Shown here: piece after piece, positions 45,691 through 55,139 of the stretch
Layout: every line of letters starts with the position of its first letter
Position numbering within the stretch: position 1 is the first letter of the stretch
DNA from: Spirometra erinaceieuropaei
Lineage: Eukaryota > Platyhelminthes > Cestoda > Diphyllobothriidea > Diphyllobothriidae
Assembly (NCBI GenBank): GCA_902702965.1
Contig: CACRXP010000984.1
Location: 2,770 to 66,769, forward strand
Length of the DNA stretch: 64,000 nucleotides
Direction: 5' to 3'
The notes under the pieces: generated by a model
Database searches by the model: none
Seen by the model: only the letters and a program-made list of their open reading frames with translations
Told to the model about the DNA's origin: nothing
Program-made: the position numbers and the translations under genes

Positions 45691-47389
45691 TCGATACGCT
45701 TTTTATCTGCCTCTGTTGTTGGTCATTGCAGGCATACGAGTATTTCGTGTGCGACGTTTATATAGTTCTTTTAAGGGATAATGTAATTGCGTGCTTGGTC
45801 TTCCACTTATAAAGATAAATGCGCGTACTACTCGGTATTCAGACATCGAAAAAGTAATGCGTGCCACAGTCATGCAGTTCATGAAGGCATTTCTAGGTGG
45901 TCATGATCTCCGGAACCACATCTAAACACGTCATTTTAAGGCTAAGTTTCTTAGCTGTCAGCTAACTTGCGCACTCTTAAAATGACATACGTAAGCAATC
46001 TTTTTGAAACAATACTGCATTCTATTGAAGATTGTGTATTGTAAGTTAATAAATAATTGCATATGAGTCTGTCTATGACGGAATCATAAAAAACTCCCGT
46101 TTTGGCTGTCAGTATCTCAACCGCTATTGTCCTGTGGGGACATAAGATGTGGATTTCATGTAATTTGCATTAAAAACAGGATTTCACAAGTAGCAGAATT
46201 GGCATACAACGTCAAAATCACTAGCAATTCAATCATTAGCAAGCAGCAGCTGAATTTTAACGATTTCGGCAGGCAAGAGCATACTTTTGTCTGCTTAACA
46301 CCACTCGCTGAAGATATGTCAAGCCTGGTTAAGTCTACGGCGCAGTTTTGGTGATTTTTCAGAGCGCAGTTTGGCACACTGCATCGAGTTCTTTGTCGGT
46401 GCGCTTGCAATTCGGTGACATCATTTCACCCATCTCGGGCCATGAAAGTTTTACGCTTTAAAGGAGCTGTCAGTCATCGTCGGCAAAGCAAAAGGTGTGT
46501 GAAACTTTTAGCTGCCGAATGCGTCGGCTGTGGGGTCTGCGGCGAGCCCCTTAAATCTCACAGACCACAGGGTGTAGCGGACTTGCAAAGTCTTCGGCCT
46601 GGGTATTGAAGTCAAGAACAGGACTTTGTTTTGCGAACCACCCAGCCAGACTTTGATTTGCTCGATTATACTCAGATGGTAAAATCGTAAAGCCAATGTA
46701 GTGTTCGTTTTTGAAATATCCCGCTAATGATCCTTTTTGTCTCAAAGCAAACAAGAAACCAATTAGAACAGATGGGATGGACGTTGGTTGGAAAACCCAT
46801 AACGCGATAAGAAAAGACGTTAATTTACAGTGTACCAACTAACATCTTCCTGTCGTTCTTTAGTATGGATGATTAGGAAGATTTCTGCAAAAACCTATTT
46901 CCTTTGTAACGCTATGACAATGCCAAAAAAGTCAACGGCGCTCTCGTTATTATAAAAAACGAGCGCTAAGTTTTAGTAAGAGTTAAACGCTGGGTATTTA
47001 TAGATAGTTAAGCTTAGGCTGATCCATGCGTCATAAGTTCACTACATACTGATACAATGGGAGGGATCGTTGGTCCTTTTTGGATACATATAACACTTGA
47101 TATTTACAGCGTTCTCTTCTGACTTAGTTAACAGAGATCCAGTTGGCTATATGGTCATCTACTCGAGATTTAAGGTCTTTTTTTCAGACCGAAGAAGCCT
47201 GATCCAGATTCTCTTAGGTCTCCAGGTTGATCTATTAATGCTTTCCTTGGGTCTTCTGAGTGTCCTTGTATCGCCATTATCGCTACTGATGACTATTGTC
47301 GTACAGATGTCACCATTTCACATTACGATATATCGGCTCCGATGCAGAAAACGTTACATCAGTATGGCATAGATCAGCCCTCTCACGCA
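45691..47389. other. No gene assigned
   Basis: Overlapping short frames lie at 46127-46410 and 46551-46838. The minus frame at 46838-46551 (GYFKNEHYIGFTILPSEY) looks protein-like, but no splice sites support it. Confidence 0.3.
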
Positions 47390-48240
47390 AGTTAGAGACA
47401 CGCCGTTCAACCCCCGTTGTGTGAAATCCTGGTGTTTGTGTGTATGGGGGGCCAGGTCTTGCTGTGGCGCGCGCAGTCATGGTCAGTCGACCATGACAGC
47501 CACCGCGCCCACTACCCACCCCAGTCTGCTGACCGGCTCGGACAGCGACTGGGGTGTGGGAGTGGGAAGGGAGAGTGAGGTCGACGACTCAGCGCACTTT
47601 CTCCTCACTATAAACAATCTGACGCGCTTGAAGCTATCACGGTGCGCTAAAAGCCGTGGCTTGGAAGGTTGCCAACTGACGGGGTAACTTGGACCTCCTC
47701 CTTGACTGGAGGCGGTCCGAGAGTCAGGCTGCAAGGGCTCATTTTTAATGTGGCCTTTATGGCACTCACACCACAGTGTTGGATCCGAGCCAGGCGTTGG
47801 CGGTACGCCTAGGTGCGGCTTCGGTCGTGCCAGCTACCAAATCTCTGTTGTTGGTTGAAATCCTGGTTATTGTTGTGTGAACCAGGGGGTGTGATAAACG
47901 CCAAGGTGAGGATCCGTCCGAGCCATCCACCTGCGGCCCCCTCGTTTCCGGTTTTCTGGACTCTGTCTTCACACCGGGCTCGAGCGAGGGAGGATGGGGG
48001 AGTATAGGTAGATGCTACGCAAGTCTACCGGCAATATAAACCCCTACGTAAGTCACTGTCCTTGCTCCAACTGCTGCTGCAACTGTGGGACACATGGTGG
48101 ACATCATCGAAACCGATGGTCAAACTGTCATGGCATAGATCATGAAGACAATTGTCCGTTTAACGGTTTCCAGTCACAGGATCCTGTCCTGCCACTTCAG
48201 CTTTAGAACCATGTGGGGATAGATGAGGTGAACGTGATCT
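47390..48240. other. GC-rich block of unknown origin
   Basis: The base composition rises sharply against the neighbours. It contains a 9-bp hairpin (GTCATGGTC/GACCATGAC) near 47477-47498 and runs such as CCCACTACCCACCCCAG. No frame is convincing because open frames overlap on both strands. It might be the 5' end of a retroelement or a host CpG-rich region. Confidence 0.35.
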
Positions 48241-48300
48241 AGCCTTCTAGCTCAGTTGGTGTAGGTGGTGGTTTCGGCAGGATTTGACTGCCTTGTACAT
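48241..48300 (+). other. tRNA-like pol III promoter boxes (possible SINE head)
   Basis: TAGCTCAGTTGGT at 48248-48260 is a perfect A box. GGATTTGACTGCC about 20 bp further is a B-box-like sequence in degraded form. A cloverleaf cannot be completed, so this is a tRNA-derived SINE head or a tRNA pseudogene rather than a working tRNA. Confidence 0.4.
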
Positions 48301-48531
48301 GTCGACAAAATTGTTAGAACGAAGGCTTTGACTATTCCAGGCCTAGTTTTTGGGAGTCAATCGGACAATTCGTCGTTGGTCTTAATAATTCATTTAATAA
48401 TTTTAGGTTACAGGATGCCCGTAGAGAGTCCCAGTTATCACACCTGCAATGATCCTATCTTATTTCATTCGAAATAATGAAAACCTTCAAGACTGCTTCT
48501 AGGGACTGGTCTCTTCGCTTCTATTGACAAT

Positions 48532-49080
48532 GTGTTTGGGCGCGATGCGCTCCGATCGGCCCGACGATGGGAAAACGTCGCCCTTCGGGGGGCCTCCACG
48601 TATTCGCAGATCCGGTTTCTGCACAGGTTTCTCGACAATAATGTGTTGCCTAAATGTGCTTCATACAAGCCTCCGGTTAACACAGATTTAGCGAGACGAG
48701 CAGTATTTCAACTTGGCGGAAGGATGATCCGAGTGCTCCTCAAATATTGTCACGCGAGACTTCGCAAGTACCGTCAAAGGATTGACCAAGAAAAGACCAG
48801 ATGCTGTGAGTTCATGGGTGAGATCGGTACAAATCTGCTCCTGCAGAGGATAGCTGAACAAGCCCGCGAACAGAGAATGATACGCGACGCAGCACTGGAG
48901 AACAAATTCCGAAAGCTTCCCTATCCAACGTCGTCCAGAGACGACAAACTGGTACACAACCTGTCGTTAAAGGAGCTGACAAAGGATCAGATGCAGGTTT
49001 TAAGGCATGAAGCTTCATTCAACACGACTGACGCCAAACCTGTTAACATGATTGCGGCAGTGGAATCAATCCTTAGACGG
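48532..49080 (+). pseudogene. PLE-C protein, N-terminal region
   Basis: The frame begins just after the 5' terminal repeat with GRDALRSARRWENVALRGAS, then FLHRFLDNNVLPKCASYKPP and an Arg-rich helix around KYCHARLRKYRQRIDQEK. It then runs to VESILRR. A one-base shift near 49075 moves the protein into the frame used by the RT (ETKSLIRHQVSSLLM follows there). The function of the N-terminal region is not known to me; the basic helix suggests RNA or DNA binding. Copy 2 preserves the same start at 6795-6600. Confidence 0.75.
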
Positions 49081-50993
49081 AGGCAACGGAGGAGACCAAG
49101 AGCCTCATCCGACACCAAGTGTCGTCTCTCCTAATGGCCCACAGGCCGCGGGAAGTGCTTTTCAAGGTCGAACGTGATGCTCTTAGAGAACTCAAAGCCG
49201 ACAAAGACTTGGGCATCGTGCCAGCGGACAAGGGGCGCTCCACGGTTGTGCTAGACAGGACAGACTGCCTTCAAAAAGCCAAAGGTTTGCTGGAGGACCG
49301 CCAGTTCTATGTCCCATGTGCAACGAACCCTGTAAAAGCGCTGACACGCGAAATCAATGCTACGTTGTTGGTCTTGGAGAACGCAGGTGCAATAACACCG
49401 ACCGACAGACGCATAGGGAGACCCCAGGATACGGTTTTGGCCCGATTCTATGGCCTCCCTAAGGTGCACAAAGACGGCGCTCCTCTCCGACCCATCATGT
49501 CGCTCAAAGGTACTCCAACGTACGGACTGGCTAAGTGGCTGTTCCGGCGTCTCAAGTTCCTGACCGCTGAGTCAGACACCACGGTCTCTTCGTCGGCAAA
49601 ATTCCTGGAGAAACTCAAAGGGGTAAGCCTCCATCCAAATGAGGTCATGGTATCTTTTGATGTTACATCCCTTTTTACTTCGATTTCCCAGAACCTGGCG
49701 ATCGAGACAATCGAGCTGCTTCTACAAAGCAAATACGATGAAACGTCGAATCCTCTTGGACGCGCCCAAGTACTTCAGCACCTGAAGTTCTGTCTCAAGA
49801 CGTACTTTACGTTCGACGGGACAATCTACGAACAAGTGAAGAGCACACCAATGGGTTCGCCGATTTCGAGGTTCATCGCCGAGGCGGTCCTACAACGGTT
49901 AGAGCCGCTGGTCGTCCAACACCATATACCGAAGTTCTGGGCCCGGTATGTGGATGATACGTTCGTCGTCATCGATTGGGATGAACTGCTGACATTCAAA
50001 GAACGTCTGAATGCGGTCCTCCTGGACATACAATTTACGATGGAGGAGGCAGAAAACAACCAGCTGGCCTTCCTGGATCTCCTCGTATGCCGCAAGGAAT
50101 CTGGTGGACTAAAGATCAAAGTGTTAAGGAAAGCGACAAATACGATACAAGTACTGAACTTCAACGGAAAACACCCAATCAGTCACAAAAGCAGTTGTGT
50201 AAGGACGCTCTCTCGGCGTGTCGAAACGCACTGCAGTAAGCCGGAAGAGAAGATTGCATAACTACAATACCTCCGACGGATCCTCAAAGCCAATGTCTAC
50301 ACGGGCAACTTTGTCAACCGGTGCATACGCAAAATGGACGAAAGGCATAATCGCACTGACACCAAAGTTTGGTGAGCGCTTCCATATGTCAAGAACGTTT
50401 CGGAAGCTGTTGGCCGCCTTCCCGCACCACTTGGGGTTGCAGTTGCACAAAGGCCGGAGGCAACCATTAGGCGTCAGTTGATGAAACCAAAAGACCCACT
50501 GCCACGGCAAGAAACGTCTGGAGTCGTTTATCGGATCTGGTGCAGTTGCGGGCAAAGCAACTACATCGGAGAAACCGGAAGACAACTCCGAACGCAAATG
50601 GACGAACACGCTGCAGCAGTGCGGAGAAATGACGCCAGCTCTCAAGTTGCGGCTCATTCGACGGGTTCCGGCCACACATTCAAATTTGACGAGGCCGAAA
50701 TTCTCGCAAGAGGTGACAACCGCGTGAGTCGGGAGCTGCTTGAGTCATGGTTTACTGGCCCCCAGTCTATTAACAAGTGCAATGATCTTCCCATTCAATA
50801 CAGCGTGCTGAGACTTCGTCTAGGCGGAGTAATTGGCCACGCGGGCAGCGCACTGGTGAACACTCCTCCCAACACTCGGGGCAGCGCGTCAGATGGTCGA
50901 GCAGTCATCACGCCTACATCCAACGCACTTGATAAAATTGCAGCAAGTAACGACGCGAATATTGGCCATCACGCCACGTGCAACGATCCCTGA
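49081..50993 (+). pseudogene. PLE-C reverse transcriptase and GIY-YIG endonuclease, two stops
   Basis: A single frame (continuous from 49119) carries the whole enzyme. It has fingers (IVPADKGRSTVVLDRTD), RFYGLPKVHKDGAPLRPIMS, motif A (MVSFDVTSLFTSI), motif B (STPMGSPIS), motif C (RYVDDTFVVI, both Asp), AENNQLAFLDLLVCRK, and the thumb with HKSSCVRTLSRRVETHCS. Then comes GIY-YIG: VVYRIWCSCGQSNYIGETGR, the catalytic Arg in RQLRTQMDEH, and ESWFTGPQSINKC. The frame is interrupted only by TAA at 50259-50261 and by a TGA near 50374. Both can be explained by single substitutions, as the reading frame resumes unchanged. The protein would act in the nucleus, nicking a target and priming cDNA synthesis from it. 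Confidence 0.88.
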
Positions 50994-51050
50994 TGAAGGG
51001 GAAGGATCCGTGAATATTCATAGGTATGCGGTGGCATGGTTACTGCATCC

Positions 51051-51058
51051 TATAAATA
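51051..51058 (+). promoter_or_regulatory. TATA box of the PLE-C tail
   Basis: CCTATAAATACTGCA lies 44 bp before the hammerhead CTGATGA. The same motif and spacing occur on the minus strand in copy 2 at 4262-4269. Probably drives transcription that starts at or just before the ribozyme. Confidence 0.5.
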
Positions 51059-51084
51059 CTGCAGCCGCATGTACATGAACCACC

Positions 51085-51140
51085 CTTATCTGCTTATGTC
51101 TCTGATGATGGATTCGAACAGGAATCCGAAACGTCAGGCT
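51085..51140 (+). ncRNA. Hammerhead ribozyme core, family C
   Basis: CTGATGA (51102-51108), stem II GGATTC/GAATCC closed by a GAACAG-like loop, then GAAACGTC (51128-51135). The predicted cut is after the C at 51135. Stem I can form from GTCT before the core and AGGC after it (U-A, C-G, U.G, G-C). Stem III has no hairpin of its own: the ACGT within GAAACGTC is self-complementary, so cleavage would be expected mainly when two copies pair. All invariant core positions of the CUGAnGA / GAAA / UH scheme are present. Confidence 0.75.
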
Positions 51141-51611
51141 AATTAAGCTCGTGTCCCGGCGATCGTGTCTTCTTCTTCAAGACTGCTTACTGGGACTCGT
51201 CACTTTGCTTCTGTTGGCAATACTTCGAATTCTATATTTCTTTAACTTTTTTATCTATTACTTGACATTTTCTGCTAAATCCCACTTTTGTCATGCTTTT
51301 TATTTAAATAACTTTCCTAATACTGCTTAACTTATCGTGATGGTTACTCCACCCAAACGGATGGGAAAAAGGACATTCTTTTTGTCAACAGACCGTGTTG
51401 ACATTGGGATCCAAAAATATTGCTATATTAGTAAAATGCTCACTTCCGAAACTATATAATGTTTCTAAGGTTGGCCGGCGCTGTCTGTGTCAAATACTTC
51501 ATCATTTGCTCTCAAGCCAACACAGACGATTTTAATATGACTTAAACATTATTAACGTTCAACTATTAATCGATCGGTATGGGATCATGTCAGCCCGTTG
51601 CACGTAAATTA

Positions 51612-52779
51612 CAGTGTGTGACCTATCTCATGAAATGTTGGCTGAAATTCTGAAATGCGTTTTCGATTAGGAAGGATTATTTGGTCGCGGTTGTGTAACT
51701 GATTATATTAAGGCATAATCTTATAACTTTCTGAACTTGGCAGGATGTCCGCTTTTAAATGCATTTCTTTTCAATCTCCTGTAGAAAGCGTGCTCGGCAA
51801 AAAATGGCTGCTCAAGTAGCATGCAATTTTCCCACTGATTTTCGATGCTCTTGGAAATTCAATTATATTTTATAGAAACCACAAACAAAAATATGCCTTC
51901 TTTTAGTCAATCAATAGAGAATCACGTCTTCTTTATATTTCATACTTAAGAAAGGAGAATAATTAGGTTTTAAAAAAGTTTCTAATTATGAGACTTTTCA
52001 AGACCGCGATATGTCCATTGACATATCATCATACCTGGCCGTTCACCACTGCTCCTCATGAAATGTACAACATGGTGCGCATCCATTGCAATATTTTATG
52101 GACCCTGTATGATATCTCTTTAATGGCATAGAAAAATATGGGATTTTCCTTATGCGGAACGCATGCACCTTGTAGAGTGTAATGACTATGCGCTAATGCG
52201 ACGAATGATCGGCCTCCAAATTATTCGGCAATTAGGAAACTTTTTTAAAACCTAATTATACTCATTCGTTAAGTATAAAATATAAAGAAGAAATGATTGT
52301 GCAATAATTTACCGTACTAACAACACAGGTATTAGTTAAAAGCTGACGGATTTCAGCTAAAATATTCATATCAAATTTCGGACCGTGCCTGAAAAGGCCT
52401 GTTTCGAAAGAACTACTCCAAGTTCGCGCATTAATTTCCTCGGAAATTAAGCAAGGCAAGAAGAAATGATTCTCTGTTGATTGACTTAAAGAAAGCATAT
52501 TTTTGTTTGTGGTTTCTATAAAATATATTTGAATTTCCAAGATCATCAAAAATCAATGGGAAAATTGCATGCTACTTAAGTAGCCATTTTTTGCCAAGCA
52601 CGCTTTGTATAGGAGATTAAAAAGAAGTGCATTTAAAAGCCGACATCCTGCCAAGTCCAAAATGTTATAAGAGCATGCCTTAAGATAATCAGTTACACAA
52701 CCGCCATTAAGTAATCATTCCTTATCGAAAAAGCATTTCAGAATTTCAGCCAACATTTCATGAGATAGGTCACGCACTG
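51612..52779. mobile_element. Non-autonomous TIR element, best-preserved copy
   Basis: The left end CAGTGTGTGACCTATCTC and the right end GAGATAGGTCACGCACTG are inverted copies flanked by TA on both sides (51610-51611, 52780-52781). Inverted arms extend about 385 bp with high identity, for instance the phrase AGCATGCAATTTTCCCA against its inverse near 52555-52575. The arms are separated by about 230 bp of unrelated sequence. There is no transposase frame. The TA duplication and CAGTG end fit a Tc1/mariner-like source; this is inference. Confidence 0.75.
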
Positions 52780-53161
52780 TACATTTATATCGAAGGAGTT
52801 AAAATTAACGGAGACCGATCATAGTCAAAAATATTACACAGCGATTCACATCAATCGCATTATGAATTTTTATGGGTCATCTAATAAGGATATTTGATTG
52901 ACGAATGCACATTGTTGAACTTGGGTGTAGTAGTGTTGTCATGTTCATTTACTACAACTCGCACTGTTTGGGTAGTAGAACGATGATGAATAATCAATGA
53001 ACCCTACAAATTCCTAAAGATACGATGGCCACGCCCGCATTGATGCGTACGTATGCGCAAGCATAATGTGTGACACATATAATCGGTCCAAATTTAGCAC
53101 CTCTTCTTGTGTGAACGCAGAGATATTTTCTACTGTGTGCAATTTTATATTCCTTTGTGCA

Positions 53162-53394
53162 GCCTGCTCGATGTGAATTTAAACATTGCATATCGTGTAG
53201 CGAGTGTAAATAAACCTTCTGGATTGATCAATTACTGCGCCATGCACATGCCTCATTCTGGTTGTTATCTCTGTCCATCGGATACAAAACTGAAGTTGGA
53301 CGTATTTACATATAATCAAATCGATAGCTGGCCATTTAAACGGGTGCCCAACTACAACTTTATTGGCAAGGTTTGGTTTTGCTGCCCCACCTGA
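53162..53394 (+). CDS. Weak exon candidate, Cys-rich
   Basis: A TTCCTTTGTGCAG acceptor leads into a frame (phase 2) ending in TGA. The product has INYCAMHMPHSGCYLCPSD and KVWFCCPT at its end. The Cys pattern loosely recalls the exon pair at 9.5 and 28.3 kb (YxC, then CP, then a KLKLDV strand), but the likeness is too faint to claim. The minus strand is also open here. Confidence 0.2.
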
Positions 53395-54077
53395 TCGATA
53401 TCGCATGGTAAGCTTTCCAAAAATATAGGAAGGTTGAGTAGGCTGAATTTATAACTGTCATATTGTTCGCATCTTCACTTCAATTTTAATCCAGCGAGTA
53501 ACTCTGCCACGAGGAGAGGAGTGCTTATAAGCCAGTCTGGGTAACGTTCTTTATCAGTTCACGCGCCCTTCCCTGCGCGTACTTCGATCCCTGCTTGCGC
53601 CCTCTCCATTATCCTGATCTAACAAGTGGTCAGGTAGACCTGCTAATGGAATTGTTTGGACGGTGTAAGACTCCCTCGGTTCCATAACAACAGCTATGAA
53701 CTGAGAAGTACCATGCGGTTCCCACAGCGGCCTTCCAGTTGTGATTTTGACCTCCTTATCCTGTACATCCAGCGAATGGCTGTGTCAAGGAGTGTGTGCA
53801 AGCCACCTTCTCTCACATCCCCGCGCGTACTTCGAGCTCTTCTTGTGCCCTCTTTCCCTTCCTAATCCAGGGAATGACAATGTTAGACCTTTCAACTAAT
53901 ATTGTTTTCGTAAGCATATCATTTGATATTACTCACATGGAGCTGCAGAAACGATCCTCGCCACTTTGGTAAGGAGCGCTCATCGAACGTTCTTACGGAA
54001 CTTACTCGTTCTGTTGTGCCTTGCGGGCTCTCTCTCTCTCGAGTCCAACCGGCAGCCGCACAGTGCTACATGATATA

Positions 54078-54380
54078 GGCAGAATGTTATTACCGACAAA
54101 GACAAGGGAGACTGGAATGGCCAGTTCTGGCTTATTAGCCGTCGTCAGCCAGTCATACCCAACCCCGAAGTGTGGAACAACCGAGGCTCAACCTAGCGAC
54201 CTGTTTGTTAAAAATCAACGTCTCTAACCACTGGGCCACGAGCCAGTTGCCTTGTCGGTCGCGAGTTCGAGCCTCAGGTGTTCCACACTTCGGGGTTGGG
54301 TATGACTGACTGACGACGGCTAATAAGCCAGAAATGGCCATCCCAGTCTCCCTTGCCTTCGTCGGTAAGACCATTCTGCC
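54078..54380. repeat. Inverted pair of SINE-like elements
   Basis: The stretch 54078-54182 is an inverted copy of 54277-54380, about 93% identical by eye. On the minus strand the left copy is preceded by a tRNA-like head (TGGCCCAGTGGTTAGAG as A box near 54241-54225, GGTTGAGCC as B box near 54193-54184). The right copy has a better B box (GAGTTCGAGCC, 54263-54273) on the plus strand but lacks an A box. Two copies of a tRNA-derived SINE lying head to head is the simplest reading. Confidence 0.6.
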
Positions 54381-54879
54381 TTGACACTTTATTTGTAAGA
54401 TAGCTCTTGATTCACAGGTTTTTAAGAAGTACACATCCGTCAAGAATATCTGTATGGACTGATTAAACGGTCTGAGCAGTGAATTAGTTTACATCTGCTT
54501 CTTTATACAGGGCTTACTAGGTGGTGTGCGCAAGATACATATTATCCGGAGCGACCACCTATTGGAAAAAACGATGAGAGGCCAGAGATGCCTTTGCTAT
54601 CATAAAGGACGTTCTGTGATGACTGTATTGCGTGCCACAGGAAGTCAAATACCATCTCATGATCATGAGGGCACCACTGTGCAGGAGCAAATTCGACATC
54701 GTCAGCACCTACGTCCTGAATGCGATGAGGGGAAGAATAAGCTCTCTTTTTCCTAATCATATGCTTTTGACATTATATTTAACTGAATCCTTTGAAAGCG
54801 AATGGTTAGTCGATGGATCGTGGTTACAAAACTGGAAAAAGACGTAATTGTCTTCCGAATGTAAATAAGGACGAATTTG

Positions 54880-55131
54880 TTATGCATTTTTTTGCACGAT
54901 GTATGATTGAATGTCCAAGGGCATCGAAAATCAATGAGAAAAATTTATGCTACGTCGATAGCCATTTTTAAGGAGCGTTGTTTCTGCATGCGGCCGAAAA
55001 AGATCGTTCAAAATTCGGCATCCGCAGGTGCCGCATGTTGGAAAATGTTAAAACAGAACTTAAGTGATCTTTCTGAAACGAAAGCTCATTTCAAATGTTT
55101 AGTTAACATTTGACGAGTTAGTCCACCTACT
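54880..55131. mobile_element. TIR element, right arm
   Basis: It carries the family phrases (GAAAATCAATGAGAAAAATT near 54926; AAAGCTCATTTCAAATG near 55081) and ends GTTAGTCCACCTACT. The left arm is not identified. Confidence 0.45.
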
Positions 55132-55139
55132 ATTTAAAT

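Larger units (their letters stand above)
48485..51221 (+). mobile_element. Penelope-like element, family C, near-intact copy 1
   Basis: The copy spans direct terminal repeats (48485-48531 and 51175-51221, about 80% identical), an N-terminal region, RT, GIY-YIG, a TATA box and a hammerhead core, all on the plus strand. Only one frameshift and two premature stops separate it from a continuous protein, so it is the youngest family-C copy in the window. A PLE with partial direct repeats carrying a hammerhead agrees with what is known of this class. Confidence 0.85.

Noticed and set aside
48248..48320. A tRNA gene, suggested by a perfect A box.
   Set aside because: No acceptor stem or anticodon arm can be drawn, and the B box is degraded; kept only as a SINE head or pseudogene.
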